A stretch of DNA of 64,000 nucleotides from Pseudorasbora parva (GCF_024679245.1 NC_090173.1:25069160-25133159); one strand, 5' to 3'; counted from the first letter of the stretch, positions 1-12,999 are shown. The notes: generated by a model from the sequence alone, not told the origin. Translations and numbers: made by a program.

Positions 1-935
1 ACTTTGAAAAGTAATGCATTACAATATTGCGTTACTCCCTTAAAAAGTATCTAAATGAGTTACTTGCTTACTTTTTAAGAAACGGAATGCGTTACGTTAC
101 TTTTGCATTACTTTTTATCAACTTTGTTTTTTATAACAAAAAAGTTGTATTTTTGTGCAAATGTAAAGTGCACAATTACCTTCGCACACCTGTAGCTGAT
201 GAATAGGTGCGTAGGACAAAGGATACCCAGATCCAAAAATCTCAATAAACAAACAAAGGGAAATCCGCACACTATACTTGCAAAAATCAAAAACTTTTTA
301 TTTGCAACGTTTCGGTCTCAAGACCTTCATCAGGCATTAATGTAAAGACGTCTTCACACCAAAATGTAAATATTAAACCTCGGGCCTAGGTAAAAATGCT
401 AATTCACGCATGTAAAATAGAGGACGCAGCTCAAACATTTCAGCTGTGCTTGTGCCTTGCATTCCTGGATAATGGAACACTCTTTAAGAAAAACTAAAGT
501 CATTTTTGGTTTAATTGAATCATTGAAGGTTAGCAGCAAAACATTCATTAATAAAGATTAAATGCATAAAAATACTTGTTTGATTTAATATTTCATTATT
601 GGAGGTTTGCATATATTCAGATTTTGCATTTGACTGATTTTATTCATTTTGAGGAGTACTGAATATTTATTGTGCAAGTGAGATGAGTAAATACTTACAT
701 TTAGTCTAGAACTACAATAACCATCATATTTGCACTTTCGATTTTTCTCAACATGGGGAGAAGAGAGCTTTCAGACCAATAAATGTGAAAAAGTAACTTG
801 CATTACACTTTTAAAAAAATAACTCAGATATTTTTGTTGTAAATTTTAAATGTAATGCGTTACTCTACTAGTTACTTGAAAAAGTAATCTGATTACGTTA
901 CTCAAGTTACTTGTAATGTGTTACCCCCAACACTG
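1..935. mobile_element. hAT-like non-autonomous element, cut by the window edge
   Basis: The right end reads ...TTACCCCCAACACTG at 921-935, the inverse of the CAGTGTTGGGGGTAAC start seen in the complete copy at 15481. The first bases match the subterminal part of that copy's other end, so only a few bases of the left end are missing. The interior (about 240-420) carries unrelated sequence, probably another insertion. No coding sequence is visible. Confidence 0.75.
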
Positions 936-1651
936 ATGGCTAATGACTAAATATTAAAGTCAATATATAATAATAGCAGCTGACAACAGTTTTGTGGTGA
1001 AATATTCTTATTAGTTATTGTTGATGTAAAAGTAAAGTTTTGAGCAAAAAGCAGAGAAAATCACATTTTTGTCAAAGACTAGCCTACATATGGATCATAT
1101 TCGAAATGATAATCAAAACATAGATGGAGTAAATCCAGTCCATCAACACATACAGCACAGTCAAATAGCACTTCCTTGTTGACATTTCATTTGGTAACAT
1201 TACACAGTTTTGATTTATATGCTGTTTAAAGTGTCCCTATTATGCTATATTTTAAAAGTTCTCCTACAGTAGGGTTTTCAAAAAACTCTAAATCTCTCTA
1301 AGTATCTCTAAATCCCTCCTTTCCGCAAGCCTAACTCTGGTCTGATTCGCCAGATGGTCCAGTCTGTTGTGATTGGTCTACAGTACACATCGGAAACAAA
1401 ACACCCATTACCATAACTGAACTCCAGCTCCACTTCCTAAAGCTCAGCAATTGTACACACTAAGATAGTAATGATGGCGTTGATTTTACTATATCAATCC
1501 ATGTGCGAGTGAACAAATGAAACATTGGAAGGACTAGTTCCAACCGAACCTCCATTGCAAGGATGACTTGAGCAGGATGTTTCTCGTTGATACTCTACTC
1601 AGTTTTAGCTACATTATTAGATGTTTCAACTGTAATTCCTCACCGTTCACA
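936..1651. other. Non-coding, nothing recognised
   Basis: AT-rich intergenic sequence without an open frame, splice-bounded exon or RNA gene that I can support. Confidence 0.5.
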
Positions 1652-1742
1652 TTAAAGGGTTAGTTCCCCCAAAAATGAAAATGTGATGTTTATCTGCTTA
1701 CCCCAGTGCATCCAACATGTAGGTGTGTCTGTTTCTTTTATG

Positions 1743-3129
1743 GCTTTAATATTGATAATTTTGGCATACAGCTCATGAAAAGGTTCTCTAAACGAGCTAT
1801 TAACCTAATCATCTGAATCAACTAATTAACTCTAAACACCTGCAAAAGATTCCTGAGGCTTTTAAAAACTCCCAGCCTGGTTCATTACTCAAAACCGCAA
1901 TCATGGGTAAGACTGCCGACCTGACTGCTGTCCAGAAGGCCATCATTGACACCCTCAAGCGAGAGGGTAAGACACAGAAAGAAATTTCTGAACGAATAGG
2001 CAGTTCCCAGAGTGCTTTATCAAGGCATCTCAGTGGGAAGTCTGTGGGAAGGAAAAAGTGTGGCAAAAAACGCTGCACAACGAGAAGAGGTGACCGGACC
2101 CTGAGGAAGATTGTGGAGAAGGACCGATTCCAGACCTTGGGGGACCTGCGGAAGCAGTGGACTGAGTCTGGAGTAGAAACATCCAGAGCCACCGTGCACA
2201 GGCGTGTGCAGGAAATGGGCTACAGGTGCCGCATTCCCCAGGTCAAGACACTTTGGGCTACAGAGAAGCAGCACTGGACTGTTGCTCAGTGGTCCGAAGT
2301 ATTTTTTTTTGGGTGAAAGGAAATTTTGCATGTCATTCGGAAATCAAGGTGCCAGAGTCTGGAGGAAGACTGGAGAAGGAAATGCCCAAATGCCTGAAGT
2401 CCAGTGTCAAGTACCCACAGTCAGTGATGGTCTGGCTGCTGGTGTTGGTCCACTGTGTTTTATCAAGGGCAGGGTCAATGCAGTTAGCTATCAGGAGATT
2501 TTGGAGCACTTCATGCTTCCATCTGCTGAAAAGCTTTATGGAGATGAAGATTTTGTTTTTCAGCACGACCTGGCACCTGCTCACAGTGCCAAAACCACTG
2601 GTAAATGGTTTACTGACCATGGTATTACTGTGCTCTATTGGCCTGACGACTCTCCTGACCTGAACCCCATAGAGAATCTGTGGGATATTGTGAAGAGAAA
2701 GTTGAGAGACGCAAGACCCAACACTCTGGATGAGCTTAAGGCCGCTATCGAAGCATCCTGGGCCTCCATAACACCTCAGCAGTGCCACAGGCTGATCGCC
2801 TCCATGCCACGCCGCATTGAAGCAGTCATTTCTGCAAAAGGATTCCCGACCAAGTATTGAGTGCAAAACTGAACATAATTATTTGAAGGTTGACTTTTTT
2901 TGTATTAAAAACACTTTTCTTTTATTGGTCGGATGAAATATGCAAATTTTTTGAGAATTTTGGGTTTTCATGAGCTGTATGCCAAAATCATCAGTATTAA
3001 AACAATAAGAGACTTGAAATATTTCAGTTGGTGTGCAATGAATCTAAAATATATGAAAGTTTAATTTTTATCATTACATTATGGACAATAATGAACTTGA
3101 TCACAATATGCTAATTGTTTGAAAAGGAC

Positions 3130-3132
<3 letters not shown>
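1743..3132 (+). mobile_element. Tc1-like transposon, left end truncated
   Basis: An internal inverted repeat (1744-1780 against 2968-3004) and a right end finishing GGACCTG at 3126-3132 identify the same family as the copy at 29611. About 110 bases of the left terminal repeat are missing. The right end directly abuts a TA microsatellite, as expected for an element that targets TA. Confidence 0.85.
1903..2860 (+). pseudogene. Tc1/mariner transposase, frameshifted
   Basis: The frame opens at ATG 1903 (MGKTADLT...) and gives an N-terminal helix-turn-helix paired-type DNA-binding half up to about 2310. A small deletion near 2305-2315, after the WTVAQWSEV segment, breaks the frame. The catalytic C-terminal half continues in another frame to the TGA at 2858-2860, with FQHDLAPAHSA and [12 protein letters not shown], which carry the second Asp and the final Glu of the DDE triad. 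It is not functional as read. Compare the related copy on the minus strand at 29885-32156, which keeps the WSKVLFSDEN segment around the first Asp. Confidence 0.92.

Positions 3133-3215
<83 letters not shown>
3133..3215. repeat. (TA)n microsatellite
   Basis: An uninterrupted TA run of about 83 bases adjoining the right end of the Tc1-like copy. Confidence 0.97.
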
Positions 3216-3218
<3 letters not shown>

Positions 3219-3280
3219 CGCACCAGCTTGACCTAAACAAGACGAAAGTTACGATGGGCAAACTTGATAAGACTCATCAG

Positions 3281-4197
3281 CAGTGTTGGTTGTGTAAGTT
3301 ACTCTAAAAAAGTAATTCATTAATAGTTACTATTTACATCTTCAATCACAATAGTGTAATTAGATTACTGTGCAAATTACTCTCTCCAAAAAGTATTTAA
3401 TTAGTTATTTCTAATTACTTTCCAAATCCTATATCAACTCCGAGTTAAGTGATATAAGGATAGCTAGGAAGCGGCTCTTTAAATTCATTCAAATTACGTA
3501 ATATAAAACTACATCAATTATTCTTATTGACTGACCAATGTAGTACAAATGAAGGATACGTAAATATGCATTTTAAAGTTACACTACAAAAAGTGCTCTT
3601 CTTACTTAGTATTTTTGTCTTGTTTCTAGTCCAAACATCTAAAAATTCTTAAAACAAGAAGTATTTACTAGACAAGCAAAAGTAATTGTCTTGTTTGGTG
3701 AAAAATAACTCAAAATTAAGAGAGTTTTTGCTTAAAATAAGATAAATAATCTGCCAATGGGGTAAGCAAAATAATGTTAACTCAAACAGAAAAAAAGATT
3801 ATTTTTCTGATCCCATTGGCAGATTATTTATCTTATTTTAATCAAAAACTCTCTTAATTTTGAGTTATTTTTCCCCATAACAAGATAATTACTTTTGCTT
3901 GTCTAGTAAATGTTTCTTAATGTAAGAATTTTCGATATTTTGACTAGAAACAAGACAAAAATACCAAGTAAAAAAGCATTTTTTGCAGTGTTGACTTTAA
4001 ATTTTAATGTCAATTCCACTATTGTATTATAGATAATAGTTCTACAGTCTATACACAGTATTTATTTCAATTATATGTGAAGTAACTGTAATTAAATTAC
4101 ACAAAAAATAAGAGTAATCCCTTACTTTACTTTTTCAAGGGAAAAGTAATTCAATTACAGTAACTTATTACTTAGTAACTAGCTACACCCAACACTG
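3281..4197. mobile_element. hAT-like element with perfect 8-bp target duplication
   Basis: The ends are CAGTGTTGG... and ...CCAACACTG. The 8-bp duplication CTCATCAG lies at 3273-3280 and 4198-4205. The element is non-autonomous, with no transposase frame, and is inserted into the TTAA-flanked element. Confidence 0.9.
3581..3991. repeat. Palindromic MITE nested in the hAT-like element
   Basis: The ends ACACTACAAAAAGTGCT and AGCATTTTTTGCAGTGT are inverted, and the arms (TCTTGTTTCTAG..., ACTCTCTTAATTTTGAG...) mirror each other around about 3785. Related pieces occur at 9023-9297 and 17040-17169. Confidence 0.8.
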
Positions 4198-4483
4198 CTC
4201 ATCAGGATATGAGGTAAAAAATAAATTTAAAAAAACATAAATACTGTTCGGCTTCTCACAGAAACCGATCGGTTTGTGTCTTAAGAAATCAATGTGTCAT
4301 CAGGAGCAGCAGGGTTTTTGTGCACGTTGCTCTCATAGACTTGTTACCTATTCACATGATTATTCACATGCAAAATCTTCATTTGTGTTCTACTGAAGAA
4401 ACAGACACACCTACATGTTGGATGCACTGGGGGGTAAGCAGATAAACATCTAATTTTCATTTTTGGGTGAACTAACCCTTTAA

Positions 4484-5451
4484 CAACTCTATGCCCATGA
4501 ACTAACCGATGTGTATATTTCAAATTTATTGCGGTACACATTCTTTATCTTTACTCAAACTAGTCAGAACGAGTAAGAACACAGCTGCTGAAGTATTTCA
4601 GTAAGAAAGTTATAACGCACAACATAAATGAGCAGCATGCAAATTTATTTTCTAGTGACGTAGAACCGTCAAACAGTAAGATTCAAATTACAAACGACTA
4701 AAAGACAATAACTATTTATCGTGCACTTTCAGCTTTACAACTTTGCAGAACGTTTACATTCACAAACAGCTATATTATCAAATACATTATTTTGCATATG
4801 CATATGATTGCATATCGCATGTTTCTGCATCTTATCCGCCTGTGTTTTGATCAGGAGAATTAGTACTCTTTTTAGAAGACGCGTCATAAAACAAGGAAAG
4901 ACAGAAAATTCTGTCAACAGCGGGGAAGTGTTTTCTCACAAATCAAAGAAATTTCCATCAGTGGCGGTGTTAAGGACACTAATGTAACTTGTAAAAAAAT
5001 ATGTTAATACAGCAAATGATCCTGGTATTACTTTATGTAGACACTACACTAAATACAGTCACAATTACGGGGTCACTACTTGATAGCCATCGTAATCACC
5101 TGAGTGCTGAATCAAAGCCTGTTGAGAACCTGTAGAAGAATATAACAGTCATAAATATTAGTAACAGATATCAGAGCTTTTGAGTTTCAGTCGGGCAAAT
5201 GATTATACAGCCTTTTCTAGGGTTGTATCAGATCAGCATATTGTTACAATCCATTATCCTAAACTACTCTTCCATTGTGTATGACTAATCATTCAGCCTC
5301 TGTTTGATGACTGGATAAAGGTTTTTATTACAGAGCTCATGATATCTTATTCCTGAAAGTTCACGCATGACATGTAGCCTAGTAATTCTTCGAATCGGTC
5401 ATTTCTAGTGTGTTCTGGACCATTTACTCCCAATCTGAGCCATAAGGAGAT

Positions 5452-5482
<31 letters not shown>

Positions 5483-7035
5483 ATTCCCACGAACACTAAA
5501 GGACTTTTTTTATTAGGATATTCTTTTGCAGTCCCTCCAGGTCATCGATTTCGATTGCAGCCAGACACACATTGAGATGCAACATCAAACAGGCTGACCC
5601 CTTTACAATGGAGCATAAACCTTTCAACTGCATTATTTATGATTAGCCTTACAGAGAATCAGCACTATAACGCAAATATGTCAGGATAATATACAGGATG
5701 GGATTCTGTTTACCATCTGTGGAAGGTTTGTGTGTGTTACTGTGGAGAGGAAAGGTCAGTTGTTTGAATCTGGTTTCTCACACATTCACACAGAGAAAAA
5801 ACAGAATGGCATTGTGGTCCAGCATATCATCAGTGAAAAGGTTATCAATATTACGTCAATTTATTAAGCAAACTAATGAACTACTGTGTATTTGTGTTTA
5901 TGTGTCAAAGGGAAATGTGTCTTTATAAACCCCATGACCCCTGTGTCACGCGTAATATGAAAGGTGAGAGGTCAGGTGAATGGCGTAGTGGGAGATGAGG
6001 TGAGAAGTTGTGATGGCCAAAGGTCACACTCATCATGTTGGAACAGCTGATATATCATTCATTTATATTATTTTAATTTATTTCATTCATTTCTACTTCA
6101 GGCTTATTTGTGAACCTCATCTTTTTATTTATTGATAAATGAGTGTCTTTGACTTTTCTTTGTTGGATTTTCTTAGCCCATGTGCATGTGTGTTTGTTTA
6201 TCTGTGCAAATATGCATATGTGTGTGGTCTCAGCTTGTATGTGTGTTCGTGCCTGTGGTCTCCATACCCCCTGCTGGTGGAACAGAACACGCACCCTTTC
6301 TGCCAAAGTTACACACACCATTACACACCACACACTAAAACAGATTATTCCAAAACACAATACAACTGTGTGCGATGCCGAAAACACGATTCAGGGCTTC
6401 ATCTAACAAGACGGTCAGGGGACTTACTACTAAAATAATTATTAGTATGACTTGCTACTAATATAAATGACTTACTACTAATTAAAAGGAGAACATGATG
6501 AATGCTGATAAAGTGTTTTGTAGTTTAATTGCATTCTATTTTAATAATTATATAAATATCATGTTTCAATAAATTCATTTTATTTCCAATATTATAGAAT
6601 ATTAGTTTTCATGTACTCATATCACTATTACTTTTAATTGTCAATATACAAAATTATACAAAAGTTAGGTCCTGATATTTGAGAGCTGATATTTGCTTTA
6701 ATGACCCTAAAAGATTGCTTAAACCATCAACATATGAGAAAAATATTTTATATTATTTTATTTTTTTTAAAGAAAAAAACATTAAACTTGGTTAAGGTAT
6801 TTATGGCAACATTTGCAGGTTTGGCAAAATTATTTTAGGAAGAAAAAAAAGGCAATGCTCTGGTTTTGTTCAGCAAAAACATTCAGCAGGACTTTTAGTT
6901 AATTCAGGACAATAAATCATAAGTTAAAAAAAAAAAAAAACTTTTTTTTGTCACTTTTATGGCATGTTTTGCTAAGGTTTTAGCGGTGTGGCTCAGTTCT
7001 AAATTCCTCATCCTTTTCCTGAGCTCCATGAAAAG
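4484..7035. other. Non-coding, one CA microsatellite
   Basis: No gene recognised. A (CA)n run sits at 5451-5479. The short open frames around 6073-6438 overlap each other on both strands and lack family resemblance or codon structure. Confidence 0.5.
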
Positions 7036-7041
7036 CTAAGG

Positions 7042-7232
7042 CAGGGAACAGAAGCAGCTTCTTGTGACGATCATCTCATTTTTAAACTGGGAGAGCAGCG
7101 GAAATTCTCCAAACAGACCATACCAGGCAGTTCTCAGAGGAACCAAATGAGCGCTCCTGGAAGCCAATATAACAATTTAATTGTAAAGAGCCAATCAATC
7201 TATGAAGCTAGTATGAGGAATGTAGCTAGAGT
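7042..7232 (+). repeat. Duplicated non-coding segment, copy 1
   Basis: This aligns over about 190 bases with 7936-8165. Shared stretches include CAGCTTCT, TTAAACTGGGAG, CCAGGCA and AACAATTTAATTGTA, ending GAAGCTAG.ATGAGGAAT. It is a diverged direct duplication, not a terminal repeat of the element between the copies. Confidence 0.75.
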
Positions 7233-7235
7233 TAA

Positions 7236-7896
7236 AGCTGCTCTGTGTAGTATTTTTGCAGTAAAATATCCAAAAACCACCAGGCCAGTGTTATATATTT
7301 TGTTCAGTTGAGTTCTTACAATATCCCAAATGTTTCAAACTATTTGTAAATCGTGAGACAATTGCTATTTTAGCCAAGGAGTCGGGACGTCTGAGGGAGT
7401 CGCCTGTCAATTGCGCTATATTGGCGTTACCCTCGGCTTTCGGTTTTATTCTGCAGAAACGCTTTACTTTAGCAGTGTGAAAAAGTGTCACAGCAGCCGC
7501 TGAGCGAACGCACTCAGTAACGTCATTACATCATATTAAACACACTTAAATGCATCTAATTTCATAAACAGAGCTGCATTACCTCATAATCATGACCGGA
7601 AAAGCAGAAATGGCACCCACAACTGAGTCCCGTTATAATAAAAGTCCCGTTGCTCACGAGGTGTGTGTTTGTATAACAATCGCTCCAGCGGCCTTGCTCA
7701 GCTCAACAACTGCTCTGCTTCATACAGTAATGTTAATAATCGCATCCATGAACATGATTTCTGCCCGATTCTTTTCAACCAGCTGCGAGATGACGACCAT
7801 GTCCCAAGATTCTGAGCGCAAACTTGGTGTCATCCATCTACACCTTTGTTTGGAATAGGTGCCCTCTAGTGGACAGAAAAATTACATAGTGCAGCT
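7236..7896. mobile_element. TTAA-flanked non-autonomous element
   Basis: TTAA at 7232-7235 and 7897-7900 flank inverted ends AGCTGCTCTGTGTAG... and ...CATAGTGCAGCT. It is inserted between the two copies of the duplicated segment. It carries no intact frame. Confidence 0.8.
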
Positions 7897-7935
7897 TTAA
7901 TGATAGAAGTAAATAGTAAAAATGGGTGGTATGGC

Positions 7936-8165
7936 TCTGTGAACAGCAGCAGCTTCTGCAGGGGACAACCCTCTCATTTATTAAACTGGGAGTGCCGCGC
8001 AAAAATCCCCCAAACAGTCCGTATACCAGGCAATCCTCCTTGGCTCTAAATCGAAGAGCCAGCAGAGGAAACAAATTAGCATTTCAGGAAGCCTAATGTA
8101 ACAATTTAATTGTAGAGAGTCAATCGATCTACGTGAAGCTAGCATGAGGAATATATCTAGAGCTA
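7936..8165 (+). repeat. Duplicated non-coding segment, copy 2
   Basis: Partner of 7042-7232. It carries an extra roughly 20-base stretch (8040-8062) absent from copy 1. It is not flanked by transposon ends that I can see. Confidence 0.75.
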
Positions 8166-9015
8166 ATGGTATTAAAGAATGATATTATTAAGCCGTTTGC
8201 AAAACAGACTTTAGCAACAGATCAGAATAAGGCCCAAAGCAAACCTCTATCAGATGTGATATTTTTTGCAAAAGAGGGAGTGTAAAGGGAGACACTGAAC
8301 ATTGCCTTAAGGCGTTTCTCTTTTTAGCCCATTATGCAGGAAACTAATGGATTTTCTAATTACCTGAAGGTGGATGGATCCAGGCAGTGCAGGTGGAATT
8401 GAATGCTGGCAAACATAACTTTGACAGTTGAAAGCTGCTTTTTATGTGAATCAAATTAGTGGACATATGGAACATCGACAGGCAGTGCAGCCATGGAGAA
8501 TGTGGCACAAAATGAACTAAGAGTGAGACCAAGTCGTACATTTTTGTTACATTTTTGAGATTTTAAGATTTAGCTAGACCACTGTGCATTTAGTGAGCAA
8601 ATAAGAGTGCAAATAATATTAAAGGGTCATATACTCTAGTACGGTTTGGCTGAAAGGGGATCAGACCAGGCTGATAGAGCTTCCTCCGGACACAGGAGGT
8701 GGAATTTCTGAATTCAAACTGAATCAGATGGTTGTTTAAGCCATGTGAGCAGCCTGAAATATGAACTTACCCATGACTGATAACCAAGTAAGGCACCTAT
8801 AAAAACGGTTTAGAAATGGTTTAGGAAAAAAAAGAAAAAGGATAATTATTTTCTTGACCCGTGTTTATACAGTTTCAACAGAGCGGTTGCCAAGATTTTA
8901 GCAGCACGGATAGCAGCTTTTTGCCAAACACTAGCAAACCATGGACCATTAAAACACAAAAACCACACAAAACCCTCTATATTCCTATTTGTACATGTGG
9001 AGGTTATTTGGACAA
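8166..9015. other. Non-coding, nothing recognised
   Basis: No exon, RNA gene or repeat boundary that I can support. Confidence 0.5.
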
Positions 9016-9022
9016 CAAGATG

Positions 9023-9297
9023 CACTGCAAAAAATACTTTTCTTACTTAATATTTTTGTCTTGTTTCTAGTCAAACTTTCTTAAAATTCTTACATTAAGA
9101 AACATTTACTAGGCAAGTAAAAATTATTGTCTTGTTTTGTGGAAAAAATAACTCAAAATTAAGAGAGTTTTTGTTTAAAATAAGCTAAATAATCTGCCAG
9201 TGGGGTAAGCAATGTTTAAAGCATGTTTAAAGATTATTTTTCTCACCCCATTGGCAGATTATTTAGCTTATTTTAAACAAAAACTCTCTTAATTTCG
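9023..9297. repeat. Palindromic MITE, right end missing
   Basis: It starts CACTGCAAAAAATACTTTTC and folds around about 9215-9230 (AATAATCTGCCA against TGGCAGATTATT). It stops after CTCTCTTAATT without the matching end, so it is truncated. Same family as 3581-3991. Confidence 0.75.
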
Positions 9298-9441
9298 TCT
9301 AACTCAAATGAGCAAACACAGTGTCTACCGCAAAAATCTGCTAGAGTTCTATTGCTGTGATATTCGCTAATGTGGGATCCTTCCAACACCTGCTGCAGAC
9401 AAATGTCCCCAGTCCCATTGTGTCTCCCCTGCCGTGCTTAA

Positions 9442-10172
9442 AGAAACACTCCACCATTTTTAGAAATGGGGCTTATTCAACTTCTTTCCTGCATTTAGAC
9501 ATGTGGGGAAATGCATTTTTTTTCTCCGTGCATGCATTGTTTTAGTTTGGCAGGGTCGCCCCTAGCTTAGCATGATGAATGGAATCCTATGTTGTCAGCT
9601 AGCATGTCCAGAGTAAAAGTGATCCAAAAAAACACCCACCTAATTATTTATTGTGGCCTGCGTATTCACAACGAGTACAAATAGCGATGCAGATTAAGAC
9701 TAGGTGATTTCCTAGGCAGATATTGACTTGGGACTATATTATGGGGAAGCACTGCAGGCGAAGCACTGCTACTTGGGTGCAGAGATATCACGGCTCTCAT
9801 CCTCATGTCCTCCGGCTGTTGAGCGATTGCAATGTGTTGCGTGATATCTCTGCGCCCAAGTAGCAGTGCTTCGCCTGCAGTGCTTACCCATAATATAGTC
9901 CCAAGTCAATATCTGCCTAGGAAATCACCTAGTCTTAATCTGCATCGCTATTTGTACCACAAGAATTGATAAAGTGTTTTTTTTTTATCACTTTAAATCG
10001 GGACATGTTAGCTGGCAACATAGGATTCCATTCATTATGCTAAGTTAAGCTAGCGTTGACCCTGCCAAACTAAAACAATGCATGCACTGAGACAGAAATG
10101 TATTTGCCCACATATCTAAATGTAAAAAAGAAGTTGAATAAGCCCTATTTCTAAAAACGTTGGAGTGTTCCT
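9442..10172. mobile_element. Long fold-back element (731 bp), TTAA-flanked
   Basis: TTAA lies at 9438-9441 and 10173-10176. The arms of roughly 340 bases mirror each other nearly throughout (for example 9700-9760 against 9880-9940). An inner stem starting AAGCACTGCAGGCGAAGCAC leaves a loop of under 70 bases near 9800-9835. There is no coding sequence. A transcript would fold into one long hairpin. Confidence 0.88.
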
Positions 10173-10176
10173 TTAA

Positions 10177-11640
10177 TGGTGCTATGCATGCATTTGGTAA
10201 AACACTCCAGTCTCCTACGAACATACCTGACACCATCCAATGCTAGATTGTTACATTTTGACTTGTCGGAATCCAGAATGCAGCTCCAGTCTTCCAAACT
10301 CTAATCCTTAAATTCTTTGGCGAATGTTAGGTGTGGTTTTGCAGTAGAAAAAACTAATAAATTGTTTCTTTCACTCATTATTCTAGCTTATTCTTACTTT
10401 TTTACCATTTTAGTCCATTTTTATTACGTTAAATTAACTAAACTTTGTAAAATGTTAAGTTAACTTAAACCATTTGTGCTGGGACTACATGAATCATTTA
10501 TGTTGCGCTGACTGAACTGGGCAGTGTATTTCTAGTTCCCAGCATGCTTTGCATAGGGATGATCAGGAGAATAAATGTTAAAATGAAGGGCTGTTTAATG
10601 TGTTTTTTAGTAAAGGGGAAGACCTGTTCACGTTTGATTTGACATTTAACAGTTGTGTTATGTTGTGTTGATTTTTTTAGGTTACCATTATCGTGAAGTG
10701 TAGAGCTTGTGGTTAGGCTGTGCTGTTCTCAATGAGCTGTAACTGTGCTAATACCAGTGATGAGAAATGCTTTACTTGATCATTACTTACAGTTTCAATT
10801 AGCAAGTGATCAAGTGTTGTGAACTAATAGTTATTATAAAATAAAAACTATAAATTAATGTGACAGTTCCCATAGACTAAATATGGTCATCATTTCTACC
10901 CCCTTTTATCCTACTTTATCTAGTTGGAATGACATGATTTTCTTTTGTAGTTTTTACTAAATGATTTTAAGTTCATACAACAAGATCGAAACTAATTATT
11001 TCAAACCAGTTCGTTTTTGATGGAAAAGTGTAATTAAATGTTTTCCTAAATTTAATTGTCTGTTCAACAGGTTATTTTTTTGAGTGTTACTGCAACAAAA
11101 TCAGTCCGCCCTTTTATAGCCGCTGACTTGCAGTTCAAGATGAAGAGGTTGGAGGTCTCATCCAGGTCTTTAGAAGCCGTTTCGAGCTGGTGATTTTCAT
11201 CCTCCTGTCTAAATGCTCACTAGTCTTCCTTGGCCAGTCACAGCACTTTACATTCTGCATGGTAGTGATCTCATTGGGCTTTAAAATAATTATCTGTCCA
11301 TTGTGAACATTCACATCCTGCACATGAGCAATATCCAAAACCAATTTACTAGATTTAGCCATTTTAACAATGTTGAAGAGAACAGCTCCTTCTATTTGAC
11401 ATTTTCAATAAAACCCCACAAAATATTTGATTTACTGAATTAGGTTGTGCAGAAATAATGAGTATAAGCTTGTTATGACCACTTATGGCAAATGATACAA
11501 CTGAAATGTGGAACACTCCAGACACAACTTCACAACAAGCATGCAACATATTTAATTGTTCATTTTAATTCATGGCAAAATAAATGTTTGGAAATAAACT
11601 GATATTGACACACTACAGAAAAATATATAAATAACTGGCT
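10177..11640. other. Non-coding, nothing recognised
   Basis: AT-rich. Short frames on the minus strand at 11135-11549 show no family resemblance. Confidence 0.45.
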
Positions 11641-11796
11641 TAAAACATAATACTTTTGCACAGTACTGATTATCTCTTCATCACAGCCCTGTTAGTGGGT
11701 GGGCTATATTAGGCAGCAAGTGAACATTTTGTCCTCAAAGTTGATGTGTTAGAAGCAGGACAAAATGGGCAAATGTAAGGATTTGAGCAAGTTGTT

Positions 11797-12995
11797 CCAA
11801 GATGGCTGTGCGGTTGGATGCAGTGGCAACACCGGGTCCTAAAACAGTGCTTTTAAGTCTGTTAGTCTCATCCTCTCTGTAAACGCTCTCACTTTACGGC
11901 AGTATCATCATATAAACACTCATAAACACACCTTTGATCGCGGAGCCTTTTGGAAATCGGCAGTGTGTACACCGGCAACTACTGAGCTACTGAGCCTCTG
12001 TTTGCTGTTGAAGTCAGACCATGAGAACGCAGCCTCGCCCACTGACACTACCCGCACAAAGCAGCGATGCAAATGGTGTGAGAGGAGACAGAAACACGGC
12101 AAGCGTGGAGGTATATGAGAGGGCTAACCCCATTAGACCAGCGATACCAACAATGCTGTCAAAAGTATATACACTTGCTGGAAAGTAAATGACTTAATTC
12201 AACTCAGTTGGTATACATAGCCTGAGACAAGGGATTGTTGTGTGTTTGTTTTTACTGAAACATGGCTAAACGACAACATCCAGGACTCCACCATTCAGCT
12301 GCACGGGCTAACTTGCTACCGAGCGGATAGAGACTCGTCACCATCTGGTTGTGTGTGTACATTAACAAAGAATGGTGTAACAGTGCTGTGGTAGTGTCAA
12401 AACACTGTTCATCGCTGGTGGAGTTTGTGTGTGTGAAGTGTTGTCTCTTCTATCTGCCGCGGGAGTTCACGGCCATTTTACAGCGCTATCTGCGAACAAC
12501 AAACAAACAACCCCGACGGCTTCATCCGTTTAAAGACAGTTTTGCCAAAGTTCTATCAACATGTGAACTTTGCAACAAGGGAAAACAACACATGGACTTT
12601 GTTTACACAACATGAGAGAAAAAATGTGTGCAAGGGTTAACCCCGTCCCCACCTCGGATAGCCTACTCATATCACATCTTTGTTAAGCTAATCCCACCAC
12701 ACAATCCACTTCTGAAACACATCAAACCATTTCAAAAACTCATTACATTATGGCCAGATGATGCTACCTCAAAACTACAGGACTGCTTTCAGTGCACAGA
12801 CTGGAACATGTTTAAAGAGGCAGCCACCTACAACACTACAGTACTGAAACAGTGAGTGCCTACATCAAAAACTGCATGGATGATGTGACAGTCACCAAAA
12901 CCATCACCACACCTGCCAACCAGAAGCCATGCATCAGAGCAGAAGCGTTCAGATCAGGTGATAAAGCAGCCCTCAAAACAGCAAGACAAAATGGT
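11797..12995 (+). pseudogene. L2/CR1-like LINE, endonuclease-region remnant
   Basis: Plus-strand frames read GLTCYRADRDSSPSG then CVYINKEWC (about 12300-12370), typical of the apurinic-type endonuclease of Jockey/L2-type LINEs. Further on come FYQHVNFATR-like and LQDCFQCTDWNMF (about 12775-12815), then [14 protein letters not shown] residues just before the Tc1-like sequence resumes. Several frameshifts and stops break it. The reverse transcriptase is absent. Family assignment beyond L2/CR1-like is uncertain. Confidence 0.7.
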
Positions 12996-12999
12996 GGCC

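Larger units (their letters stand above)
1656..4479. mobile_element. TTAA-flanked inverted-repeat element split by two later insertions
   Basis: TTAA at 1652-1655 and TTAA at 4480-4483 flank inverted ends that begin AGGGTTAGTT and match for about 90 bases (1656-1740 against 4390-4479). The target duplication fits the piggyBac/Kolobok type of non-autonomous element. A Tc1-like copy and a hAT-like copy have landed inside it, so it is the oldest layer of this nest. It has no coding capacity of its own. Confidence 0.8.
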
